A stretch of 64,000 nucleotides of DNA from Alphaproteobacteria bacterium (lineage in GTDB: Bacteria > Pseudomonadota > Alphaproteobacteria > Reyranellales > Reyranellaceae), in assembly GCA_947474005.1 (NCBI GenBank), contig CANJHI010000003.1, positions 1 through 64,000 on the forward strand. Reading direction: 5' to 3'. A program made the position numbers and the translations under genes. The notes beneath the pieces were generated by a model that worked only from the letters and a program-made list of their open reading frames with translations, did no database searches and was not told where the DNA came from. This document shows positions 8,587-16,736 of the stretch, one piece after another; position 1 is the first letter of the stretch, and every line of letters starts with the position of its first letter.

Positions 8587-8703
8587 TCAGTGAATGTGAC
8601 TGCCGCCGTTCACGTCAATCGTCGTGCCCGTAATGTAGGCCGACAAGTCGGACGCCAGAAACAAGCAAGCGCCTGCGATATCTCGCAGCTTACCCACCCG
8701 CGG
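8587..8703 (-). pseudogene. C-terminal remnant of a short-chain dehydrogenase (SDR)
   Basis: The minus strand encodes 38 residues, including LRDIAGACLFLASDLSAYIT, followed shortly by GTTIDVNGGSHIH and a stop. This is the invariant C-terminal end of FabG-like SDRs. An in-frame stop (8704-8706) lies directly upstream, and no Rossmann motif or catalytic Tyr-Lys remains in the neighbouring bases. It is therefore a decayed fragment of a gene once present here, between the copper set and the GlcG-like gene. Confidence 0.8.
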
Positions 8704-8829
8704 CTATCCGCGATCACCGATGTTGCCTTAGGGCTTCTAATGTCCATTGCCCTCCTCGCTGGTGAACCTGAGATCTCGGCCTAGAATGGCCGAGTAGAAC
8801 CGATTGAACAGCGGCCTCCGCTGGAGGAC

Positions 8830-9333
8830 ATGATGATGCGATTCGTATTCCTGGCTAGTGCCACGCTGATGACTTTGGGCGGCATCGGCGGCGCGGCGTC
8901 TCAGCCGTTGCCGACCCAAACCTCCAAATTTCTTCCCCTTGATCTCGCGGTAGTGGTGGCACAGATGGCGATGGCGGCGTGCAAGGCGAAGGGTTTTGAC
9001 GTTTCGGTGACGATTGTGGATCGTGCCGGCAATCTCAAGCTCGCTCTCATTGCCGACGGAGCTGACGTGAGACCGGACGTCAGCCACCGCAAGGCCTATG
9101 CTGCAGCGACGCGACTGATCACTACCGTCGAGCTGGCCGCGACGATCGCCAAGCCCGGGGCGTTCAATCCCACGCTCTACGACCCCATGATGGTAGCCGC
9201 GGGAGGCGGGGTACCGATAAAGGCCGGTAGCGAATTCATCGGCGGCATCGGTGTCGGCGGCGCACCGGCCGGCGAGATTGACGAGGACTGTGCCAAAGCG
9301 GGCCTCGCCAAGATCCAAAGTCGCCTGAACTAG
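8830..9333 (+). CDS. GlcG/HbpS (DUF336) family exported protein
   Basis: The 167-residue protein has a signal peptide (MMMRFVFLASATLMTLGG... cut near GAASQ). The DUF336 core is seen in AVVVAQMAMAACKAKGFDVS, VTIVDRAGNLKLALIADGA, and the glycine-rich MMVAAGGGVPIKAG...IGGIGVGGAPAGEID. Members bind haem or act as small-ligand sensors; others are encoded with glycolate oxidase. Neither partner is visible here. GGAGG lies at a good distance before the ATG at 8830. It stands alone, next to the SDR remnant and a long gene-free region. Confidence 0.85.
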   Translation: MMMRFVFLASATLMTLGGIGGAASQPLPTQTSKFLPLDLAVVVAQMAMAACKAKGFDVSVTIVDRAGNLKLALIADGADVRPDVSHRKAYAAATRLITTVELAATIAKPGAFNPTLYDPMMVAAGGGVPIKAGSEFIGGIGVGGAPAGEIDEDCAKAGLAKIQSRLN

Positions 9334-10137
9334 CGCGTGTCCTCAACGGGGGGATTCCCAAGATTAGAGCGTCGAGCGGTTAATTTGGTGCATATCGAGC
9401 GTCTACCTTGAGACGGAATTGAGTCGTCGTCCTGTCTCGAAGGGCACTTGAAGGCGATGCAAGAAATGCAAGCAGCCCGGTGAAAAGCACATGGCAGGAT
9501 TGAAATAGGATAGTTGCAGGTTTGGCCGGATTTGCCCTATAAATTCGCTATCGTCGCACGAGGTCTGTTTCAAGGCTGAGCCGCCCGTTCACTTGCCCGG
9601 GACGGCTCCCCCCAAACAATTCCATGTCGTGACTGGTGCCGTCCCGTTCTCCACGCGGGTGATGCAAGGGGCCAAGTCTCAGGACGCGGTCGCAAGGCTA
9701 CTGGGGCAGGGCGTAGTCCCTGTTGATCAATAACATCGTCGAATGCCTCCCTTATCCGGCCGTCCCGGGAGGCCGTCGCAAATCTGACGCGAATCGATCA
9801 TACGCGCGCAGCCTAAAACCCTTGGCGCGTCGTCCGGTCCGAAGCACCTGCTCCACGTGACGTGAGTCACGCTGGGGGTCCTGTGCGCGGGCCGTCCGAC
9901 GGACATGCCCGGCCGACCCGACCGCACCTGTTGCGGGACGCAAGAACCAGTCGCTCCCTGGAAGGTCACTCCAGCGGATCGGCGCAAAAGCCGGGAGAAA
10001 CCTGGCCAAGCCCTTCCGTCGCCCTGGGCTACTCGGGTGATGCCACGTGACCACCGGCCTCCTCGTCCCCACCGTCTTCGGACGTGGAGGGGATTGCCGG
10101 TTTCTCGGGGACTCTAGAACCGCGTGGAGCGGACAAC

Positions 10138-10195
10138 GCCGAACAACTTCTGACACAAACGCTGTTGTCGTTCTTGGTGTCGCAAGTTGTTCGGC
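10138..10195. repeat. 58-base near-perfect dyad with 12-bp outer stem
   Basis: GCCGAACAACTT (10138-10149) is the exact reverse complement of AAGTTGTTCGGC (10184-10195). Inside, after a two-base interruption, GACAC pairs with GTGTC, and AACG can pair with CGTT around a CTGTTGT loop. No T-run follows on either side, so an intrinsic terminator is not obvious. A structured RNA or a protein-binding dyad are the alternatives. Confidence 0.75.
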
Positions 10196-10461
10196 GGAAG
10201 CTGCGCCGGAAATAATGCCGACGCTTGAACCTTTGGCCATGCCCCGCCCGGCGCGCCCGCCGGGTATAGTTCCCTGGAGGACCAGGGGAGGTCCCGCGGT
10301 CTTTGCCCAGCACTGAACCGTGAGTAGCAAGCAAAGGCTGCCCCCGCCGACGATCCGTCCGGCAGTGGGGTGGACCGAGGTGCGATCAACGCATCCGAGA
10401 GCTGTTTTGACGGTCGTCTGCGGCCGCCCGAGGCGGGGCCGCAGGGTCGGATTCTCGTCGA

Positions 10462-10533
10462 TGTCACAGGTGGGCGATTGGCCTGTGTCACAACATTTGT
10501 CTCAACTTGGTGTGACACTTTTGGGTGTGACAC
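10462..10533. promoter_or_regulatory. Cluster of four TGTCACA/TGTGACA heptamers
   Basis: TGTCACA occurs at 10462-10468 and 10486-10492. Its complement TGTGACA occurs at 10511-10517 and 10526-10532. The last three copies extend to GTGTCACA or TGTGACAC. Two face one way and two the other, the last pair being direct repeats 15 bp apart. This could be a multi-site operator or a foldback structure; the nearest gene (stop at 10548, minus strand) has its 3' end here, so regulation of that gene is unlikely. Confidence 0.45.
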
Positions 10534-10547
10534 CGCTGGTCGTCACG

Positions 10548-11537
10548 TCACGGAGTGGCCAGGTGAAACAGGCAGTCGCCGCGCTCGACGCGTCCGGGCA
10601 CGCGGGCGCAGACGACGATGCCGGCTTGCTTGAAAGGCGCCTCGTGGGGCGCGCGCCACGGCGTGTCGACGGGGTGGATCAGGGCGGCGGGCTGGCCGGC
10701 GGTGACGGCCTCTTCCAGAGCGACCAGCGGTTCGAACACGCCGTCGTCCTCGGCATAGACATAGAAAGGATAGCCGCCGACCTGCAGGCGCCGCGACGGC
10801 AGGACGTCTGTATCGGCCGGGTCGAGGGCCATCACGCCGAGGTGGGCGAGCGCGCGGCGCAGGCCGCGCTCGGCGATACGGAGCGCGTTGGGCGTCACGG
10901 TGCCGCCGCCGCAGAGTTCGGTGCCGAGCGCAATGATGCCGCAACGCTCTGCCGCAGCGTTGAGGGCGCGTGTTTCGCGCGCCCCTTCGAAGACCCAGGA
11001 GAACGGCGCGTTAAAAGCTTCCATCAGCGCGCTGGCGCGGGCGAAGCGCTCGGCATCCGGCGAGCGGCGGATGTGGGTGCTCGGCACGTATTGCAGCGAC
11101 TGGCCGCCGGAATGAATGTCGATCACGGCATCGCACTGGGGCAGCAGCACCGTCTCGATGTAGTGGGCGATCATCTCCGTCGGGCTGCCGTTGATGTTGC
11201 CGGGAAAGCAGCGGTTGAGATTGAGGCCGTCGACCGGCGAATTGCGCTTGCCCGCGCGTGCGGCCGGCGCATTGGCCGTGGGCAGGATGATGATGCGTCC
11301 CTTGAGCCCGTCCGCCGTGAGGCTGCGGGCAAGTTTTGCCAGCGCCACCTGGCCCTCGAACTCGTCGCCATGGTTGCCGGCCATGAGCAGTACGCTCGGG
11401 CCGGGCCCGTTGCGCAGGCAGACGATCGGGATCGGGATCCAGCCATAGGCGGAGCGGTCGACGGAATGCGGCAGGCGGAGGAAGCCTGTCTGCTTTCCGT
11501 CTCTTTCGAAATCGATTTCCGTGCTGATGCGCGACAT
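10548..11537 (-). CDS. Succinylglutamate desuccinylase/aspartoacylase family zinc deacylase
   Basis: The 329-residue zinc hydrolase belongs to the AstE/AspA (M14-like) family, which removes acyl groups from N-acyl amino acids. Zinc ligands are visible as H and E in AGNHGDEFEG and H in VIDIHSGG. NLNRCFPG matches the substrate-binding NxNR-type motif of the family. Length and pattern resemble the N-acetyl-diaminobutyrate deacetylase (DoeB) branch, but no ectoine genes are adjacent, so the substrate is left open. The ATG at 11537 (MSRISTEIDFERDG) is chosen over 11627; GAGG lies just upstream. Confidence 0.87.
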   Translation of the reverse strand: MSRISTEIDFERDGKQTGFLRLPHSVDRSAYGWIPIPIVCLRNGPGPSVLLMAGNHGDEFEGQVALAKLARSLTADGLKGRIIILPTANAPAARAGKRNSPVDGLNLNRCFPGNINGSPTEMIAHYIETVLLPQCDAVIDIHSGGQSLQYVPSTHIRRSPDAERFARASALMEAFNAPFSWVFEGARETRALNAAAERCGIIALGTELCGGGTVTPNALRIAERGLRRALAHLGVMALDPADTDVLPSRRLQVGGYPFYVYAEDDGVFEPLVALEEAVTAGQPAALIHPVDTPWRAPHEAPFKQAGIVVCARVPGRVERGDCLFHLATP

Positions 11538-11644
11538 GCGGCCTCTTTTCCAAGGCGGTGACGATAGGGGAGCATTGTCGTGCTTGTCTAACGAGGCGAA
11601 CTGGCTATCTTCGCCGCCGTTTTTCAAAAGGAGACTCTGAGGCC

Positions 11645-12070
11645 ATGGGTAGAACCGACATGCCGCGCGTCATCGCAGCGATCCTCGACAGTGGCGCGTG
11701 CTGGTTCGTGACGCGTCTCGTGCTGACGTTCGTTTTCTGGGGGGCCGGCATCGGCCATCTCGCCGACTTCCAGGCAAGTGTTGCCGAATTGCGTGCGCTC
11801 AGGATCGAACCGGCGCCGCTCATGAACGTGTTCCTGGTCGTCACGCTGCTGGTGGGATCGCTGATGATCCTGCTCGACCGCTGGCTCTGGCTGGGGGCGG
11901 GCATCCTGAGCGGGTTCCTCGTCGTCGCCATTGTGCTCGCCCATCCGTTCTGGACGATGGTCGAGCCCGCGCGGACGCTGAACTTCCGGGTCGCCACCGA
12001 GCACGTCTCGCTGATTGGCGGCTTCATGGCGCTGGCCGTGGCCGATCGCTGGCGCCGCCAGCGGCGCTGA
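11645..12070 (+). CDS. DoxX-like integral membrane protein
   Basis: The 141-residue protein has four hydrophobic helices. The first carries the DoxX-type pattern RLVLTFVFWGAGIGHLADF, and the last ends VSLIGGFMALAVADRW. DoxX proteins are small membrane proteins of uncertain function, sometimes linked to thiosulfate or redox stress. AAAGGAGA precedes the ATG at 11645 by about 13 bases, somewhat long; a second ATG lies 15 bases further on. It is divergent from the deacylase gene and convergent with the Nudix gene. Confidence 0.75.
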   Translation: MGRTDMPRVIAAILDSGACWFVTRLVLTFVFWGAGIGHLADFQASVAELRALRIEPAPLMNVFLVVTLLVGSLMILLDRWLWLGAGILSGFLVVAIVLAHPFWTMVEPARTLNFRVATEHVSLIGGFMALAVADRWRRQRR

Positions 12071-12085
12071 GTCAGGCGCCCTATA

Positions 12086-12682
12086 TCAGGTACCCAGGGC
12101 GGCGAGCCGCTTGTCGCCGCTCGACTTCGCGTAAAGGTGCAGCAGCCACATCGCGCCGCCCTGGAAGCCGTGAAGCATGCGCCGGCCGGCCTGCAGGTCG
12201 GCCAGGAAGTCGGCGAGGGGCGTTTCGTGCGCCAGCAACACTTCGCCGTCGTCGAGAACGGGTTCGGCGACCTTCCGGGCATCGAGCGCCAGGAAGCAGT
12301 GCACGCGGTTGTTCAGGCGCGGCGCGTTGGCGAAGAAGCTGCCGAGCGGATGCCAGTCGTCGCTGGCAAAGCCCGTCTCCTCCCGGAGTTCGCGCTGCAT
12401 CGCCGCCAGTGGCGCCTCGGGCTTGTCGTGGATGCCGCTCGGCAGTTCGATCACCGTCTGGCGCGCGCCGTGGCGATACTCCTCGACCAGGACGATGCTG
12501 CCGTCGCGGGTGAGCGCGATGACCGTCACCCAGTCCGGCTGCTCGATGACGTGAAAGGGCGTGAGCACGCGACCGTTGGGCAGGCGCACCGTGTCGGAGC
12601 GCAGCGCCAGCCAGCGGTCGCGGTAGTTATAGGTCGAGTCGAGGACCTCCCAGGGCGCGATGGCCTTGCCGTCTCCCGTCAT
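12086..12682 (-). CDS. Nudix hydrolase (ADP-sugar pyrophosphatase-like)
   Basis: The 198-residue hydrolase has the complete Nudix box: G, then E after five residues, then REL REETGF (GIHDKPEAPLAAMQ followed by RELREETGF). An upstream EYRHG segment (VLVEEYRHGARQTVIELPSG) is typical of ADP-ribose/ADP-sugar pyrophosphatases. The ATG at 12682 lies 14 bases after the SDR stop, so the two are likely cotranscribed. The exact nucleotide substrate cannot be told. Confidence 0.9.
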   Translation of the reverse strand: MTGDGKAIAPWEVLDSTYNYRDRWLALRSDTVRLPNGRVLTPFHVIEQPDWVTVIALTRDGSIVLVEEYRHGARQTVIELPSGIHDKPEAPLAAMQRELREETGFASDDWHPLGSFFANAPRLNNRVHCFLALDARKVAEPVLDDGEVLLAHETPLADFLADLQAGRRMLHGFQGGAMWLLHLYAKSSGDKRLAALGT

Positions 12683-12696
12683 GTCAGGGCGCCACG

Positions 12697-13452
12697 TCAG
12701 ACGGCGGTCCAGCCGCCGTCGACCACCAACTCGGCGCCGGTGACGTAGGAAGAGTCGTTCGAGGCGAGGAAGAGGATGGCGTGCGCCACCTCGTCGACCT
12801 CGCCGGCGCGGCCCATCGGCACACCCTTCAGCGTCTTTTCCCGCATCACCGGGTCGGCGGTGCGGCCCGAGGTGCGCATCGGCGGCATCAGGCCGGGATG
12901 CACCGAATTGACGCGGATGCCGTGCTTGCCGTGCTGGGCGGCGCCGGCCTTGGTGATCAGGCGGACCGCGCCCTTGGAGGCGTTGTAGCCGACGTGAATG
13001 TAGCCCTGGCCGACGATGCCGGAGATCGACGACAGATTCACGATCGAGCCGCCGCCCGACTTCTTCATGGCCGCCGTGGCGTACTTCATGCCGAGGAACA
13101 CGCCGGTGGCGTTGATGCCCATCAGCCGGTTCCAGGCAGCGGTGTCGTAAAGGTCGGTCTCCGCCGAACCGCTGATGCCGGCGTTGTTCACCAGCACGTC
13201 GAGACGGCCGTGGGCAGTCACGATCCCGTCGACCACGGCCTTCCACTGGGCCTCGTCGGTGACGTCGAGACGGACAAAGGAGGCGTGGCCGCTCGCCTTG
13301 TTGATGTCGGCGACGGTGGCCTCGCCCTCCTTCTCCAGGATATCGGCCACCACCACGGCCTTGGCACCCTCGCGGGCGAACAGCCGCGCCGTGGCGGCGC
13401 CCATGCCGCCCGCGGCGCCGGTGATCAGCGCGACCTTGTCCTTCATCCGCAT
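12697..13452 (-). CDS. Short-chain dehydrogenase/reductase, NAD(P)-dependent
   Basis: The 251-residue classical SDR shows the cofactor motif TGAAGGMG, NNAGIS, catalytic Ser in NLSSISG, and Tyr-x3-Lys in YNASKGAV. The C-terminal end YVTGAELVVDGG is also present. An acidic residue after the second strand (VVADI) favours NAD. GGAGAC lies before the ATG at 13452; a second ATG two codons later is possible. It precedes the Nudix gene and follows the SugE-like gene by 10 bases, so three genes may share one transcript. Substrate is unknown. Confidence 0.9.
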   Translation of the reverse strand: MRMKDKVALITGAAGGMGAATARLFAREGAKAVVVADILEKEGEATVADINKASGHASFVRLDVTDEAQWKAVVDGIVTAHGRLDVLVNNAGISGSAETDLYDTAAWNRLMGINATGVFLGMKYATAAMKKSGGGSIVNLSSISGIVGQGYIHVGYNASKGAVRLITKAGAAQHGKHGIRVNSVHPGLMPPMRTSGRTADPVMREKTLKGVPMGRAGEVDEVAHAILFLASNDSSYVTGAELVVDGGWTAV

Positions 13453-13462
13453 GACAGTCTCC

Positions 13463-13780
13463 TCAGGCGAGTTTTAGGCCGACGATGCCGGCCACGATCA
13501 GGGCAATCGAAATCATGCGCATGGCCGAGGCGGAATCGCCGAAGGCCAGCACGCCGACGGCAAAGGCGCCGACCGCGCCGATGCCGGTCCATACGCCATA
13601 GGCGGTGCCCATCGGAATGTCGCGCTGTGCGAGCAAAAGCAATGCGCCGCTCACCGTCATGCAAGCAATCGAGAAACCGATCCACAGGGGCCGTGCCCCT
13701 GCCTCGGTCCATCCGAGCTTGAGGCCGAGCGGCCAGCCGATCTCGAAAGCGCCCGCCAGGACAAGATAAAGCCAAGCCAT
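13463..13780 (-). CDS. SMR-family exporter, SugE/Gdx-like
   Basis: The 105-residue four-helix small multidrug resistance protein is most like the SugE/Gdx branch, which exports guanidinium and some quaternary ammonium ions. Evidence is the first helix AGAFEIGWPLGLKLG with central Glu, followed by IPMGTAYGVWTGIGAVGAF and SIALIVAGIVGLKLA. The ATG at 13780 follows a purine-rich GAGAGAGGGGGGATC. The upstream region has two dyads (13809-13825; 13851-13869), but these do not match known guanidine riboswitch loops. It is divergent from the ABC importer genes. Confidence 0.85.
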   Translation of the reverse strand: MAWLYLVLAGAFEIGWPLGLKLGWTEAGARPLWIGFSIACMTVSGALLLLAQRDIPMGTAYGVWTGIGAVGAFAVGVLAFGDSASAMRMISIALIVAGIVGLKLA

Positions 13781-13916
13781 GATCCCCCCTCTCTCCTCGT
13801 TGAGCCCGTGCAGTCGTTGACTGCAGCGTTGCAGCCTGTTCTGATCGAGACTTGCATGCATCTTGCAAGATAGCGAGAGCAGCAGGGGACGGCTTGAGAA
13901 CCTATAGGGGTATGTA

Positions 13917-15707
13917 ATGGACGAACATGACTTGCGTGGCCTGATCGGCAAGGTGAAGGCCGGAAGGTTGTCGCGCCGCGGCTTCGTGCAGCGAATGATG
14001 GCAGTGGGCATTGCCGCGCCGTTCGCCGCCCAACTGCTGGTCCACTCGGGCGTGGCCATGGCCCAGGCCAAGGATACTTATAAGCCGACCAAGGCAGGCG
14101 GCGGCGGCCCGCTGAAAGTGCTGTGGTGGCAGGGTCCGACGCTTCTCAATCCGCATTTCGCGGTCGGCACCAAGGATCAGGACGGCTCGCGTCTGTTCTA
14201 CGAGCCGCTGGCCTCCTGGGATGCCGATGGCAATCTCAAGACCAAGCTCGCGGCCGAAATTCCGAGCCGCGAGAACGGCGGCCTGTCCGCCGACGGCAAG
14301 TCGGTGACGTGGAAGCTGAAGCAGAATGTGAAATGGCACGACGGCAAGCCGTTCACGGCTGACGACTGCCTGTTCAACTGGGAATATGCCAAGGATCCTG
14401 CGACGGCCGCCTATACGATCGGCACCTATCAGGACGTCATGGTCGAGAAGGTCGACCAGTACACGGTCGTCGTGAAGTTCCAGAAGCCCATGCCGTTCTG
14501 GGCCGATGCGTTCGTCGGTTCGCGCGGGCTGATCATTCCCAAGCACTTGTTCGCCGACTACACCGGCGCCAAGTCGCGCGATGCACCGACCAATCTCAAG
14601 CCGGTCGGCACCGGTCCTTACGTGTTCAAGGACTTCAAGCCGGGCGACATGGTCATGGGTACCCTCAACCCGAACTACCACCAAGCGAACCGGCCCTATT
14701 TCGATTCGATCGAGATGAAGGGCGGCGGCGACGCGGTGTCGGCGGCGCGTGCCGTGCTACAGACCGGCGAGTTCGACTTCGCCTGGAACATGCAGGTCGA
14801 GGACGAGATCCTGTCGCGCCTGGAGAAGGGCGGCAAGGGTCGCGTCCAGGTCACGGCGGGTGGCAATATCGAATTCTTGCTGATGAACCAGACCGATCCG
14901 TGGACCGAGGTCGACGGTGAGCGGGCGAGCCTCAAGACCAAGCATCCGACGCTCAGCGATCCGGAAGTGCGCAAGGCCATCGCGCTGCTGGTCGACAACA
15001 AGTCGGTCGAACAGCACATCTACGGCCGCACCGGGCCGGCGACACGCGACTTCCTCTATGGTCCGGAGCGCTTCGCCTCGAAGGCCAACCCGATCGAGTT
15101 CAACGTCGACAAGGCCAGCGACATCCTCGAGAAGGCGGGCTGGAAGAAGGGCGCCGACGGCATCCGTGCCAAGGACGGCAAGAAGCTGAAGTTCGTTTAC
15201 CAGACCTCGATCAACCAGCCGCGTCAGAAGACGCAGGCGATCATCAAGCAAGCGGCCCAGAAGGCGGGCATCGAGATGGAGCTGAAGTCGGTCACGGCTT
15301 CGGTCTATTTCTCATCCGACGTCGCCAATCCGGACACCTACACGAAGTTCTATACCGACCTCGAGATGTACACGACGACCATGACGCAGCCCGATCCCGC
15401 GCTGCACATGCTTCAGTTCGTCTCGTGGGAGGCTGCTTCCAAGGACAACAAGTGGCAGGGCCGTAACATCACGCGTTGGCAGAGCCCCGAGTGCGACAAG
15501 CTTTACCGCGAGTCGGAGTCGGAACTCGATCCGGTCAAGCGCGCCGCAATGTTCATCAAGATGAACGACCTGGCGATCCAGAACCATATCGTCCTGGGCG
15601 TCGTGCAGCGGCCGACGGTTTCGGCGCTCGCGGGCAAGCTCAATGCCCAGATCAGCGGCTGGGACAACAACACGTCCGATCTGTCCGACTGGTTCAAGGA
15701 AGCTTGA
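13917..15707 (+). CDS. Peptide-type ABC transporter substrate-binding protein (SBP family 5)
   Basis: The 596-residue periplasmic binding protein has a twin-arginine-type signal (SRRGFVQRMMAVGIAAPFAAQ, cut near VAMAQ). The SBP_bac_5 body is seen in FYEPLASWDADGNLKTKLA, VTWKLKQNVKWHDGKPFTADD, and GTGPYVFKDFKPGDMV. Family members bind di/oligopeptides, nickel chelates or opines; the ligand is not readable here. It heads a five-gene importer cluster and is separated from the first permease by a 12-bp-stem hairpin. Confidence 0.93.
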   Translation: MDEHDLRGLIGKVKAGRLSRRGFVQRMMAVGIAAPFAAQLLVHSGVAMAQAKDTYKPTKAGGGGPLKVLWWQGPTLLNPHFAVGTKDQDGSRLFYEPLASWDADGNLKTKLAAEIPSRENGGLSADGKSVTWKLKQNVKWHDGKPFTADDCLFNWEYAKDPATAAYTIGTYQDVMVEKVDQYTVVVKFQKPMPFWADAFVGSRGLIIPKHLFADYTGAKSRDAPTNLKPVGTGPYVFKDFKPGDMVMGTLNPNYHQANRPYFDSIEMKGGGDAVSAARAVLQTGEFDFAWNMQVEDEILSRLEKGGKGRVQVTAGGNIEFLLMNQTDPWTEVDGERASLKTKHPTLSDPEVRKAIALLVDNKSVEQHIYGRTGPATRDFLYGPERFASKANPIEFNVDKASDILEKAGWKKGADGIRAKDGKKLKFVYQTSINQPRQKTQAIIKQAAQKAGIEMELKSVTASVYFSSDVANPDTYTKFYTDLEMYTTTMTQPDPALHMLQFVSWEAASKDNKWQGRNITRWQSPECDKLYRESESELDPVKRAAMFIKMNDLAIQNHIVLGVVQRPTVSALAGKLNAQISGWDNNTSDLSDWFKEA

Positions 15708-15720
15708 TTTGCGCTCGGCA

Positions 15721-15749
15721 TCATCCCCCGGCCGGGCGCCGGGGGATGA
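15721..15749 (+). terminator. Strong intercistronic hairpin after the binding-protein gene
   Basis: TCATCCCCCGGC (15721-15732) pairs exactly with GCCGGGGGATGA (15738-15749) around a five-base loop. It sits 14 bases after the stop and 25 bases before the permease start. The downstream run is mixed pyrimidines rather than pure T. Such hairpins often stabilise binding-protein mRNA or attenuate read-through, so that more binding protein than permease is made. Confidence 0.75.
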
Positions 15750-15773
15750 CAGCCTTCTTTAGATAGGCATCGA

Positions 15774-16736
15774 TTGTCCCGTCAGTACATCATCCGCAAG
15801 ATTCTGATCATGATCCCGAGCCTGCTCGGGATCAGCCTCGTGCTGTTCACGATCCTGGCGATGGCGCCGGGCGATCCGTTCGAGGAGCTGGCGACCAACC
15901 CGGCGGTGCCTCCCGAGGTGCGCGCGGCACTGCGCGCCAAGTTCGGCCTCGATGATCCGGTGTGGACCCGCTACCTGCACTGGCTGGTTGCCATGATACA
16001 GGGCGACTGGGGTTTTTCGTTCGTCAGCCGCATGGATGTCGACAAGCTGATCCTGCAGCGCCTGCCGGTGACGCTGATCGTGATCGGCTCCTCGCAGATC
16101 ATCGCCATGCTGGTGGCGTTGCCGGTCGGCGTGCTCGCGGCGACCCGGCCCTATTCGCTGTTCGACCAGGTCGCCAACACGCTGGCCTTCGTCGGCTTCT
16201 CGCTGCCGACCTTCTTCACCGGCCTGCTGTTCATCCTGGTGTTCTCGATCCAGCTCGACTGGTTGCCCTTCGTCTATCGCGCCAACATCGACGCCACGGG
16301 CTGGCAGTTCTACTGGGAGCACATCAAGCAGTCGATCATGCCGGTCATGGTGCTGGGCCTGTTCCAGGGCGCCTCGCTGGTGCGTTTCGTGCGCTCCTCG
16401 GTGCTCGACGTCATCAAGCTCGACTACGTCACCACGGCGCGGTCCAAGGGCATCGGCGAGCGCAAGGTGATCACCAAGCACGTGGTGCGCAACGCGCTGA
16501 TCCCGGTGGTGACGCTGGTGGCACTGCAGCTGCCGATCGTGTTCGGCGGCGCCATCGTCACCGAGCAGATCTTCCGCGTCCCCGGCATCGGCTCGCTGCT
16601 GATCTCCTCGATGCTCTCCAACGACACGCCGGTGGTGATGGCCGTGACCTTCGTGATCGCCTGCCTCGTCGTCTTCTTCAACCTTTTGGCCGATATCATC
16701 TATGGCTGGCTTGACCCCCGCATCTCTTACCGCTGA
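15774..16736 (+). CDS. ABC transporter permease, DppB-like
   Basis: The 320-residue inner-membrane permease has six helices. DppB features are MIPSLLGISLVLFTILAMAPGDP at the N terminus, GFSLPTFFTGLL, and the EAA loop region (ARSKGIGERKVITKHVVRNALIPV). It starts with TTG at 15774, giving the usual MSRQYIIRKIL N terminus; no better ATG is available before the first helix. It pairs with the DppC-like permease, whose ATG lies inside its last 35 bases. Confidence 0.92.
   Translation: MSRQYIIRKILIMIPSLLGISLVLFTILAMAPGDPFEELATNPAVPPEVRAALRAKFGLDDPVWTRYLHWLVAMIQGDWGFSFVSRMDVDKLILQRLPVTLIVIGSSQIIAMLVALPVGVLAATRPYSLFDQVANTLAFVGFSLPTFFTGLLFILVFSIQLDWLPFVYRANIDATGWQFYWEHIKQSIMPVMVLGLFQGASLVRFVRSSVLDVIKLDYVTTARSKGIGERKVITKHVVRNALIPVVTLVALQLPIVFGGAIVTEQIFRVPGIGSLLISSMLSNDTPVVMAVTFVIACLVVFFNLLADIIYGWLDPRISYR

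Larger units (their letters stand above)
9334..10547. other. 1.2-kb gene-free region with strong dyads
   Basis: No open frame here has a convincing start, ribosome-binding site and protein pattern. Open frames on both strands have compositions expected of random GC-rich DNA. The region holds a 58-base dyad (10138-10195), an 8-bp GC-rich inverted repeat (10418-10425 with 10437-10444, CTGCGGCC/GGCCGCAG) and a cluster of TGTCACA-type heptamers (10462-10533). It may carry an uncharacterised structured RNA, a decayed element or regulatory DNA; none was recognised as tmRNA, RNase P, SRP or 6S RNA. Confidence 0.6.

Noticed and set aside
9540-9735. Short plus-strand frame ending at a TAA near 9735
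   Set aside because: It reads through about 65 codons without a start codon, ribosome-binding site or recognisable pattern.
9752-10533. Minus-strand frames of 139 and 192 residues in the gene-free region
   Set aside because: They overlap each other in different frames, lack ribosome-binding sites and family motifs, and run through the 58-base dyad.
13781-13916. Possible guanidine riboswitch before the SugE-like gene
   Set aside because: Adjacent hairpins with AACG near the loops are present (for example 13809-13825), but they do not form the ACGR tetraloops closed by G-C pairs of guanidine-II, and guanidine-I/III signatures were not seen.
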